24,672 nt of DNA from NCBI GenBank assembly GCA_047635375.1, contig JBLIKP010000030.1:1-24672 (forward strand). Reading direction: 5' to 3'. Position numbers and translations under genes: made by a program. The notes below the pieces were generated by a model, which was not told the origin of the DNA, made no database searches, and saw only the letters and a program-made list of their open reading frames with translations. The stretch's first letter is position 1, and each line of letters begins with the position of its first letter. Source of the DNA: JBLIKP01 sp047635375 (GTDB lineage Bacteria; Bacteroidota; Bacteroidia; Sphingobacteriales; Sphingobacteriaceae). This document shows, in pieces, positions 15,249 through 21,263 of this stretch.

Positions 15249-15615
15249 CATTCCAGATTAGAACAATAATCTTATCTCGTGGTATCTGGCATTATTTTAA
15301 TATTATTATTTGTCCCAAAGGAAGTCTTACGGTGGTCGGCGCTATGCAATCCTTAAGATGAAAAATGAATTAGACAATAGAAATAATTTCCGTAGGCTAT
15401 TTTCTTGATGAAAATCAACCTAGTCAGGCTTTGATTGCGGGGAGAGCCTTTCTTTGGAAGGACAAATAAAATTTTCAAATCAAGCCTAGCTTTTTTCGTT
15501 CTTTTTCAACGATGGAAAAAGAACAGAACTATATTGAGGGCCACAATCTCAAATTGCCCTAAATCTCCTTTACTCCTTGAAAACTCATCGAACCAACCAG
15601 AAAGAATAATTTCAG
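15249..15615 (+). repeat. ahcY-flanking repeat, copy 3 (hairpin class A)
   Basis: Leader inverted repeat AGATTA/TAATCT (15255-15260, 15267-15272), then GGCATTATTTTAA, ATTTGTCCCAAAGGAAG, CAATCCTTAAGATGAA, AATAATTTCCG, GACAAATAAAATTTT, AAATCAAGCCTAGC, a class A hairpin, CAATCTCAAATTGCCC and AGAAAGAATAATTTCAG. The first ~235 bases are about 95% identical to copy 5, 574 bases away, but from the hairpin on the two differ entirely. Leader sequence is unrelated to that of copies 1 and 2 although a palindrome occupies the same place. Small ORFs across it look spurious. Confidence 0.85.
15498..15524 (+). repeat. Class A hairpin of copy 3
   Basis: GTTCTTTTTC (15498-15507), loop AACGATG, GAAAAAGAAC (15515-15524): a perfect 10-bp stem. 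Confidence 0.85.
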
Positions 15616-15693
15616 AAAACAAATGTTTCACCATTTCAAATTCCAGAGTACAAATTCTTTTCTGAAAAAACCTAAAGATTTTTAGAAGCAACA

Positions 15694-15771
15694 GCCCGTG
15701 CGGCTGGCTTTCGGCATTATTTTAAAAAGCTCATTTGTCCCAAAAGGGAGGTGTGGGCTGTTGGCGGAAGC
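15694..15771 (+). repeat. ahcY-flanking repeat, truncated copy 4
   Basis: Only the 5' part is present: CCCGTGCGGCTGG, TCGGCATTATTTTAAAAAGC, TCATTTGTCCCAAAAGGGAG and GTGTGGGCTG. It follows copy 1 (12780-12858) much more closely than its neighbours, then breaks off at GGCGGAAGC. It lies between copies 3 and 5. The adjoining 15772-15822 is T-rich with no recognised feature. Confidence 0.8.
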
Positions 15772-15822
15772 TTTTTTATTTTGCTTCGCCGTTTTGGTTT
15801 TTCGCCTATTTTCCCCGTGGGT

Positions 15823-16097
15823 CATTCCAGATTAGAACAATAATCTTATCTCGTGGTATCCGGCATTATTTTAATATTATTATTTGTCCCAAAGGAAGTC
15901 GAGCGGTGGTCGGCGCTAAGCAATCCTTAAGATGAAAAATGAATTAGACAATAGAAATAATTTCCGTACGCCATTTTATTGATGAAAATCAACCTAGTCA
16001 CGCTTGGATTGAGGGGAGAGCTTTTCTTTGGAAGGACAAATAAAATTTTCAAATCAAGCCTTGACTTTTGCTCCCCTTTGTGTCAAGGCAAAGGGGA
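15823..16097 (+). repeat. ahcY-flanking repeat, copy 5 (hairpin class B)
   Basis: Same leader palindrome (15829-15834/15841-15846) and body as copy 3, with roughly a dozen substitutions over about 235 bases. After AAATCAAGCC it switches to the class B hairpin. The usual CAATCTCAAATTGCCC tail is absent, so this copy is shorter or its end has been replaced. Confidence 0.85.
16059..16097 (+). repeat. Class B structured segment of copy 5
   Basis: Main stem TCCCCTTTG (16072-16080) with CAAAGGGGA (16089-16097), perfect 9 bp. The loop GTCAAGG (16082-16088) is perfectly complementary to CCTTGAC at 16059-16065. Compared with copy 2, the arms of the main stem differ but pair, and the second pairing has a T-to-C change matched by A-to-G in the loop. 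Confidence 0.8.
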
Positions 16098-16168
16098 AAA
16101 TCATCTTAATAATTGAGATGCCCTCTCTTTCCACAATTTCCTAAAGAACATTATTTAATTTTCCGGGC

Positions 16169-16189
16169 CTTTTTCAGCGATGGAAAAAG
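16169..16189 (+). repeat. Isolated class A hairpin fragment
   Basis: CTTTTTC (16169-16175), loop AGCGATG, GAAAAAG (16183-16189), followed by AAC. The loop is identical to copy 1. No repeat body is attached. The rest of 16098-16359 shows no gene or clear signal. Confidence 0.65.
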
Positions 16190-16359
16190 AACGAAAATAC
16201 ATTTAAAAACGAAATGTTCTCGGGGCCAAAAAAAACTTAAAATCTCAAATCCTTTCTCCACTCTCCTTCTTAAAACTAAAGGAAAATCTTCCAAAATCAA
16301 AAAGCTTGAATGCTTGGTAGCTTAAAAACTTCTTAGCTTCAATTTCAATAATCTTTCCC

Positions 16360-16367
16360 TACCTTTG
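16360..16367 (+). promoter_or_regulatory. -7 element of the aldehyde dehydrogenase gene
   Basis: TACCTTTG fits TAnnTTTG, 36 bases before the ATG. TTC at 16338-16340 (spacer 19) is a near-consensus -33. The element overlaps a possible TTG start at 16365, which argues for the ATG at 16404 as the true start. Confidence 0.6.
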
Positions 16368-16403
16368 GATTATTCTATTAAAAGCATAAAAAACAAAATT
16401 AAA

Positions 16404-17960
16404 ATGAGTGTAACTGAGAAATCAACCTCGATTGATAATGTACTAAAAACCCTCGGTATCGAGGATCTAAATAATGCCTGGAGCACAGGCTCCAAGGGAG
16501 GGAGTAGCCCAAACGCACAAGTGGTGGATGTGATTTCACCAGTGGATGGCAATGTAATCGCCGGAGCTAAATTCGCAACGGTTGAAGAATATAACCAAGT
16601 AGTTGCTCAAGCACAAGTTGCTTTTAAAGAGTGGCGCACATGGACAGCACCAAAACGTGGTGAGGTTGTCCGCCAGTTTGGTGAAGCCCTTAGAAAAAAT
16701 AAAGAGCCATTGGGGAAACTAGTCTCCTACGAGATGGGAAAATCGCTTCAAGAAGGTTACGGTGAAGTGCAAGAGATGATCGATATCTGTGATTTCGCAG
16801 TGGGTCAGTCTCGTCAGCTTTACGGATTAACAATGCACTCTGAACGTCCGGGGCACCGCATGTACGAGCAATATCACCCTCTTGGAGTGGTAGGTATTAT
16901 CTCTGCATTCAACTTCCCAGTGGCAGTTTGGGCGTGGAACACAGCTCTTGCTTGGGTTTGTGGTGACGTTTGTATCTGGAAGCCATCTGAGAAAACACCT
17001 TTAACTGGTATAGCTTGTCAGAAAATCATCAACGAAGTATTTGCTGCAAACGGTGTTCCTGAAGGAGTTTCTTGCCTGGTACAAGGTGGTAGGGAAATCG
17101 GTGAGGCGATGTCTAACGACAAACGTGTGCCTTTAATCTCTGCTACGGGTTCTACTCGCATGGGTAAAGCTGTTGGCGCCGCTGTTGGTGCTCGTTTAGG
17201 CAAATCTTTACTTGAGCTTGGTGGTAACAACGCCATTATCATTACTGAAAACGCCGACCTTGACATGACCCTTATCGGTGCTGTATTTGGCGCAGTGGGA
17301 ACTTGCGGACAGCGTTGTACTTCTACTCGCCGACTTATCATCCACGAAAGGGTTTACGAGGAGTTGAAAGAAAAATTAGTGAGCGCTTACGGACAACTTA
17401 AAATCGGTGATCCATTAGATCAAAACAACCACGTTGGTCCGTTAATCGATAAAGATGCTGTGGGTCAATACTTAAATTCTATTGAGAAGGCTAAAGCCGA
17501 AGGTGGAAATGTGGTTGTTGAAGGTGGTGTGCTTGAAGGAGCTGGCTATGAGTCTGGATGTTATGTAAAACCTTGTATTATTGAGGCCGAAAATCATTTC
17601 CAAATCGTGCAGCACGAAACGTTCGCGCCAATCTTGTACATCATGAAGTATTCTGATTTAGAAGAGGCTATTGAAATGCAGAACGACGTTCCACAAGGAT
17701 TGAGTTCAGCGATTATGACCAACAATATGCGTCAAGCGGAAAAATTCCTAAGCGCGCTAGGTTCTGATTGCGGTATCGCAAACGTAAACATTGGTACATC
17801 AGGTGCCGAAATCGGTGGAGCCTTTGGTGGTGAAAAAGATACTGGTGGCGGACGTGAATCAGGTTCAGACGCTTGGAAAGTCTACATGCGCCGACAAACA
17901 AATACAATCAACTACACTGCTGAACTTCCTTTAGCTCAAGGAATCGAGTTCGATTTGTAG
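16404..17960 (+). CDS. amaB: ALDH7-type aldehyde dehydrogenase (L-piperidine-6-carboxylate dehydrogenase)
   Basis: The 518-residue enzyme is a complete NAD-dependent aldehyde dehydrogenase. Visible motifs: FNFPVAVWAWNTALAWVCGD and WKPSEKTPLT (cofactor binding), SATGSTRMGK, the general base Glu271 in LLELGGNNA, and the catalytic Cys305 in GQRCTSTRR. The C-terminal NIGTSGAEIGGAFGGEKDTG and GRESGSDAWKVYMRR are characteristic of the ALDH7 (antiquitin) clade. In bacteria this clade oxidises L-piperidine-6-carboxylate (aminoadipate semialdehyde) to 2-aminoadipate in lysine degradation; substrate assignment is from clade signature, not direct proof. No other lysine-pathway gene is in the window. It is monocistronic, with a -7 element upstream and a strong terminator downstream. 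Confidence 0.9.
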   Translation: MSVTEKSTSIDNVLKTLGIEDLNNAWSTGSKGGSSPNAQVVDVISPVDGNVIAGAKFATVEEYNQVVAQAQVAFKEWRTWTAPKRGEVVRQFGEALRKNKEPLGKLVSYEMGKSLQEGYGEVQEMIDICDFAVGQSRQLYGLTMHSERPGHRMYEQYHPLGVVGIISAFNFPVAVWAWNTALAWVCGDVCIWKPSEKTPLTGIACQKIINEVFAANGVPEGVSCLVQGGREIGEAMSNDKRVPLISATGSTRMGKAVGAAVGARLGKSLLELGGNNAIIITENADLDMTLIGAVFGAVGTCGQRCTSTRRLIIHERVYEELKEKLVSAYGQLKIGDPLDQNNHVGPLIDKDAVGQYLNSIEKAKAEGGNVVVEGGVLEGAGYESGCYVKPCIIEAENHFQIVQHETFAPILYIMKYSDLEEAIEMQNDVPQGLSSAIMTNNMRQAEKFLSALGSDCGIANVNIGTSGAEIGGAFGGEKDTGGGRESGSDAWKVYMRRQTNTINYTAELPLAQGIEFDL

Positions 17961-17981
17961 ATTGAAAAATTTAAATAAAGT

Positions 17982-18020
17982 GAAAGCCCCCAAGAGAAAT
18001 CTGGGGGCTTTCTTTGTTTT
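17982..18020 (+). terminator. Terminator of the aldehyde dehydrogenase gene
   Basis: GAAAGCCCCCA (17982-17992) and TGGGGGCTTTC (18002-18012) form a perfect 11-bp stem with a 9-base loop, followed by T-rich TTTGTTTT. Confidence 0.93.
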
Positions 18021-18160
18021 AACGGAGGAAAACCTAATTCTTAGTTTAGCGTTATTAGTAAAAGGATAAAGACAAATTTTAAATTTTCCGCCAAAATTGC
18101 AATGGCGCACAATTTGTTCTTTACTTTTTAGTTAATTTTAAATAATTAAAAACGGAAAAT

Positions 18161-18838
18161 ATGTTCGGAGGATACGGATTAATTATAATAGTTATGGCTG
18201 CCAGTTGGCTGGTGAGCTGGAGATTTAAATCAAAGTTCAAGAAATTTTCGAAAGAACCTTTTCAACGCGGGTTAACAGGGGCTGAAGTTGCTCGAAAAAT
18301 GCTTGAGCAAAATGGGATTTATGATGTGCAGATTATCTCTACAGGAGGAAATCTAACTGATCACTACAACCCGGCCAATAAAACGGTAAACCTGAGTGAG
18401 TCGGTTCACAATGAAAGAACAGTAGCGGCGGCGGCTGTGGCAGCGCACGAATGTGGTCACGCAATTCAGCATGCCCAAGCCTATAGTTTTTTGAAATTTA
18501 GAAGTGCAATGGTGCCTGCCTTAAGCATTAGTTCCAAGGTCATGCCCTTTGTCATTCTGGCAGGATTTTTTACCTTTCAAACCTTCCCAGCAATTTTAGC
18601 AGTGGGTATAGGAATGTTTGCCTTAACCACATTATTTAGCTTTGTAACCCTGCCTGTGGAATTCGACGCAAGCAACCGCGCATTGGCTTGGCTAGAGTCG
18701 AGTGGATTGTCGCAAGGTGAAGAGTTAGGAATGGCTAAGGAAGCATTGAATTGGGCGGCAATGACCTACATAGTCGGTGCCTTAGGATCTTTAGCAATGC
18801 TGCTTTATTACTTGAGTATTTTTAGCGGGAGGGATTAA
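18161..18838 (+). CDS. Zinc metallopeptidase, membrane-bound (YugP-like)
   Basis: The 225-residue protein has an N-terminal membrane helix (IIIVMAASWLVSW), a soluble catalytic part, and further hydrophobic helices near residues 125-165 and 200-220. The zinc-binding HExxH motif is His96-Glu97-Cys-Gly-His100 in VAAHECGHAIQHAQ; the later VEFDASNRALAWLE segment is conserved in the family and probably supplies the third ligand. This matches the Zn_peptidase_2 (PF04298, YugP-type) group of integral membrane metallopeptidases, whose substrates are unknown. Length matches relatives. The ATG at 18161 is the first in frame. It has a terminator immediately after it and no clear consensus promoter, although the 18021-18160 spacer is AT-rich. 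Confidence 0.92.
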   Translation: MFGGYGLIIIVMAASWLVSWRFKSKFKKFSKEPFQRGLTGAEVARKMLEQNGIYDVQIISTGGNLTDHYNPANKTVNLSESVHNERTVAAAAVAAHECGHAIQHAQAYSFLKFRSAMVPALSISSKVMPFVILAGFFTFQTFPAILAVGIGMFALTTLFSFVTLPVEFDASNRALAWLESSGLSQGEELGMAKEALNWAAMTYIVGALGSLAMLLYYLSIFSGRD

Positions 18839-18890
18839 AACTTAAGATTTGTCCACCAGCACAGAAAATGTTGGTGTAAAATGGAAGGTT

Positions 18891-18919
18891 AAGCCTGCCT
18901 ATTTTGGGTGGGCTTTTTT
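18891..18919 (+). terminator. Terminator between metallopeptidase and apaG
   Basis: AAGCCTGCC (18891-18899) and GGTGGGCTT (18907-18915) pair with two G·U wobbles, followed by a T-run to 18919. The T-run overlaps the stop codon of the convergent apaG gene. Confidence 0.8.
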
Positions 18920-19304
18920 AATTCATAACTGCAGGGCAGATAAGCTGGAATTCAGGAATACTTACTTCAAATACATGTCCGTCTACAATTCGTTTCATAC
19001 TATACTTTCCGGTCATTTTTCCAATTCCGGAATTTAGGTTGCAGCCACTTACATATTTATGCGTTTCCCCGGGATTAAGGATAGGTTGTTGTCCGACTAC
19101 CCCTTCCCCCTCGACGGTACGCCAATTTCCGGCGCTGTCAAAAATCCTCCATTCACGTCTAAGCAACTGCACAGTGTGATCGCCCATGTTCTCGATTAAG
19201 ATTTCATAGGAAAACATGAAGTGCTGATTGGTGGGATTAGAATATCCAGACTCATATTGAGTCTTTACCGTTACTTTTACGCCTTGAGTGATTTGTGCTA
19301 CCAT
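18918..19304 (-). CDS. apaG: ApaG protein (Co2+/Mg2+ efflux-associated, DUF525)
   Basis: The 128-residue product is a single ApaG/DUF525 domain. Typical elements are VKVTVKTQYESGYSNPTNQH near the N-terminus, FSYEILIENMGDHTVQLLRR, the W-x-I-x-D segment WRIFDSAGNW, VVGQQPILNPGETHKYVSG and the C-terminal FEVSIPEFQL. This is a small fibronectin-III-like fold; it was named in E. coli through cobalt resistance and neighbours apaH there, but a biochemical activity is not settled. Length is normal. It is transcribed away from rplM, convergent with the metallopeptidase gene, and is probably monocistronic. Confidence 0.95.
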   Translation of the reverse strand: MVAQITQGVKVTVKTQYESGYSNPTNQHFMFSYEILIENMGDHTVQLLRREWRIFDSAGNWRTVEGEGVVGQQPILNPGETHKYVSGCNLNSGIGKMTGKYSMKRIVDGHVFEVSIPEFQLICPAVMN

Positions 19305-19322
19305 AATTTTCTAGTGGACTAC

Positions 19323-19330
19323 CAAATTTA
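19323..19330 (-). promoter_or_regulatory. Candidate -7 element of apaG
   Basis: The minus strand reads TAAATTTG, matching TAnnTTTG, 18 bases upstream of the start. The nearest -33 TTG is only 13 bases away, so support is partial. Confidence 0.4.
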
Positions 19331-19394
19331 TAAAAATTATACACAATTAAAGGCTAATGTTAGTTAATATTAAGGTTACATTAGGGCCTTGTGA

Positions 19395-19411
19395 TTCGGC
19401 TTAAAGCCGAA
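19395..19411. repeat. Palindromic hairpin in apaG-rplM spacer
   Basis: TTCGGCT-TAA-AGCCGAA, a perfect 7-bp stem with a 3-base loop, followed by A-run on the plus strand. It lies between divergent genes, 48 bases before the rplM -33 element. The T-run is on the wrong side for a terminator on either outgoing transcript. Confidence 0.6.
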
Positions 19412-19458
19412 AAAAGGACGTAACCCATTGGTTCGTAAAATATTTTGCTTTAATATGC

Positions 19459-19488
19459 TTGTTGGATAAATATTTAACTGTATCTTTG
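19459..19488 (+). promoter_or_regulatory. Promoter of the rplM ribosomal operon
   Basis: TTG (19459-19461), 19-base spacer, TATCTTTG (19481-19488): full consensus. The leader to the start codon is about 50 bases and holds a small hairpin, TCCTTT (19492-19497) with AAGGGA (19508-19513). Confidence 0.82.
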
Positions 19489-19545
19489 CAATCCTTTTAA
19501 GACTAAGAAGGGAACTATATTTCGAATCAATTAAACCATTTGAAA

Positions 19546-19992
19546 GTGAATACTTTAAGCTATAAAACGGTTTCAGCCAATAGGGCGACAGTAAACAAGG
19601 AGTGGATCCTAATCGATGCCACCGACATGGTTTTGGGCCGATTAAGCTCTAAAATCGCGTACATGCTACGTGGAAAAAACAAGGCAAACTTTACACCACA
19701 CGTAGACTGTGGTGATAATGTAATTATCATTAACGCAGACAAGGTGCGTTTGACTGGTAACAAAGAAAATGCAAAAACTTACGTTTCGCATACTCTTTAT
19801 CCAGGCGGACAAAAACACGAGCCTTATTTACGTATGAAGAGCCGTTTTCCGGAGCGTATTATTGAAAAGGCCGTTCGCGGTATGTTACCTAAAAACCGTT
19901 TAGGAAGACAACTTTTCAACAACATGCACGTATTTGCTGGAAACGAGCATCCTCATGAGGCGCAAAAGCCTCGTATAATGGAGCTAAATTAA
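19546..19992 (+). CDS. rplM: 50S ribosomal protein L13
   Basis: L13 is an early assembly protein of the large ribosomal subunit. The product has the family motifs WILIDATDMVLGRLSSKIA, NFTPHVDCGDNVIIINADK, LTGNKENAKTYVSHTLYPGG and AVRGMLPKNRLGRQLF. I place the start at GTG 19546 (VNTLSYKTVSANRATV), which agrees with the usual Bacteroidetes N-terminus M(D/N)TLSYKT; a TTG two codons earlier at 19540 is possible but less likely. The protein is then 148 residues, normal for the family. It opens an operon with rpsI, rpsB and tsf, with 25 bases to rpsI. Confidence 0.96.
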   Translation: MNTLSYKTVSANRATVNKEWILIDATDMVLGRLSSKIAYMLRGKNKANFTPHVDCGDNVIIINADKVRLTGNKENAKTYVSHTLYPGGQKHEPYLRMKSRFPERIIEKAVRGMLPKNRLGRQLFNNMHVFAGNEHPHEAQKPRIMELN

Positions 19993-20017
19993 TTAGAAAC
20001 TATCATACTACAGATAC

Positions 20018-20404
20018 ATGCAAGTAATTAATACTATCGGTAGAAGAAAGACTTCAGTTGCACGCGTTTACGTGTCTACCGGTGACGGGAACATAATCGT
20101 AAACGGAAGGGATTACAAAGAGTATTTCCCAGCTGCTGAAATTCAGTACACTATTACCCAAGCAATGGGACTGACCGATCTTGACAACAAATTTGATATC
20201 AAAGCCAACGTAGATGGTGGCGGTGTTAAAGGACAGTCAGAAGCGGTTCGCTTAGCAATTTCGAGAGCTATTTGCGAATTCGATCCGGAAAAACGTTCTG
20301 TACTTAAGGCTAATGGTCTTCTAACCCGTGACCCAAGAATGGTGGAACGTAAGAAGCCAGGTCAAAAGAAAGCAAGAAAGAAATTTCAATTTAGTAAGAG
20401 ATAA
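20018..20404 (+). CDS. rpsI: 30S ribosomal protein S9
   Basis: S9 is a small-subunit protein whose C-terminal tail contacts the P-site tRNA. The 128-residue product begins MQVINTIGRRKTSVARVYVS and ends with the family tail KKPGQKKARKKFQFSKR, including the conserved SKR terminus. The internal VDGGGVKGQSEAVRLAISRA segment is diagnostic. It lies between rplM (25-base gap) and rpsB (20-base gap), the standard L13-S9-S2-EF-Ts order. Confidence 0.98.
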   Translation: MQVINTIGRRKTSVARVYVSTGDGNIIVNGRDYKEYFPAAEIQYTITQAMGLTDLDNKFDIKANVDGGGVKGQSEAVRLAISRAICEFDPEKRSVLKANGLLTRDPRMVERKKPGQKKARKKFQFSKR

Positions 20405-20409
20405 AATTT

Positions 20410-20414
20410 GGAGG
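20410..20414 (+). promoter_or_regulatory. Shine-Dalgarno-like GGAGG before rpsB
   Basis: GGAGG lies 10 bases before the rpsB ATG. Most genes in this window have only A/T-rich upstream sequence, as is usual in Bacteroidetes, so a strong Shine-Dalgarno match stands out. Confidence 0.55.
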
Positions 20415-20424
20415 ATATTTTTTA

Positions 20425-21234
20425 ATGTCTTATACAACTCAAAAAGAACTGTTGGATGCCGGTGTTCACTTTGGACACTTAACCAGTAAATGGCATCCTA
20501 AAATGGCGCCGTATATTTTTATGGAGCGCAACGGCATTCACGTGCTTGACCTTAACAAAACTGAGGTTAAATTAAATGAGGCATGTGCTGCCCTTAAACA
20601 AATGGTTAAATCTGGTAAGAAAATCCTTTTCGTAGCCACCAAAAAGCAAGCGAAAGATATCGTTGCTCAGGTTGCGAAAGACACCAATATGCCTTACGTT
20701 ACTGAACGTTGGTTAGGTGGGATGATGACTAACTTTGGAACCGTACGTAAATCTATCAAAAAGATGAACGGTATGGATAAATTCACAAAGGAGAGCGCTT
20801 ACGAGAACCTATCAAAAAGAGAAAAGTTAATGCTTTCTCGTGATCAAGTAAAATTAGAGCGTCTATTCGGCGGTATCTCTGACCTTACTCGTCTGCCTGG
20901 AGCATTATTTATAGTAGATATCAAGAAGGAACACATTGCTGTAGAAGAGTCTAAGAAACTTAACATTCCTACATTTGCAATGGTTGACACTAACAGTGAT
21001 CCTACCTTGGTTGACTTCGCTATCCCATCTAACGACGATGCCACAAAATCAATTGGTTTAATTACCAGCCTGGTTGCTAAAGCTATCGAAGAAGGATTGG
21101 CAGAGCGTAAGAAAGATGCAACTGTTGAAAAAGAAGGTGCCGATGTAGTGGAAGGTGACGAAGCTAAAGAAGGAAAAAGAATCCGTAAAAAGGTTGTTGT
21201 TGCTAAAGAAGAGTCTCCTGAAAAAGAAGGTTAA
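20425..21234 (+). CDS. rpsB: 30S ribosomal protein S2
   Basis: S2 binds late in small-subunit assembly and is needed for mRNA and S1 docking. The 269-residue product contains LLDAGVHFGHLTSKWHPKM, ERNGIHVLDLNKT, ILFVATKKQAKDIV, RWLGGMMTNFGTVRKSIKK, PGALFIVDIKKEHIAVEE and DTNSDPTLVDFAIPSNDDA, all standard. Beyond about residue 225 there is a charged, low-complexity tail (ATVEKEGADVVEGDEAKEGK and on, ending ESPEKEG) that lengthens the protein relative to E. coli S2 (241 residues); such tails vary among Bacteroidetes. tsf begins 29 bases later. Confidence 0.98.
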   Translation: MSYTTQKELLDAGVHFGHLTSKWHPKMAPYIFMERNGIHVLDLNKTEVKLNEACAALKQMVKSGKKILFVATKKQAKDIVAQVAKDTNMPYVTERWLGGMMTNFGTVRKSIKKMNGMDKFTKESAYENLSKREKLMLSRDQVKLERLFGGISDLTRLPGALFIVDIKKEHIAVEESKKLNIPTFAMVDTNSDPTLVDFAIPSNDDATKSIGLITSLVAKAIEEGLAERKKDATVEKEGADVVEGDEAKEGKRIRKKVVVAKEESPEKEG

Positions 21235-21263
21235 TTTTTATCACTTTTAAAATATAACAAAAC

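Noticed and set aside
15435..15665. 76-codon open frame inside repeat copy 3
   Set aside because: It reads through the hairpin; the matching frames in other copies contain stops and indels, so it is a by-product of the repeat.
12719..16097. CRISPR array
   Set aside because: Repeat units are hundreds of bases long, diverged and few; no short regular repeats with unique spacers and no cas genes.
15735..16325. Two further open frames of 66 and 70 codons in the gap before the aldehyde dehydrogenase gene
   Set aside because: They cross repeat boundaries, are low complexity and have no counterpart in the other copies.
16365..16403. TTG start giving a longer aldehyde dehydrogenase
   Set aside because: It overlaps the -7 box and adds a lysine-rich stretch not expected in the family; ATG 16404 is preferred.
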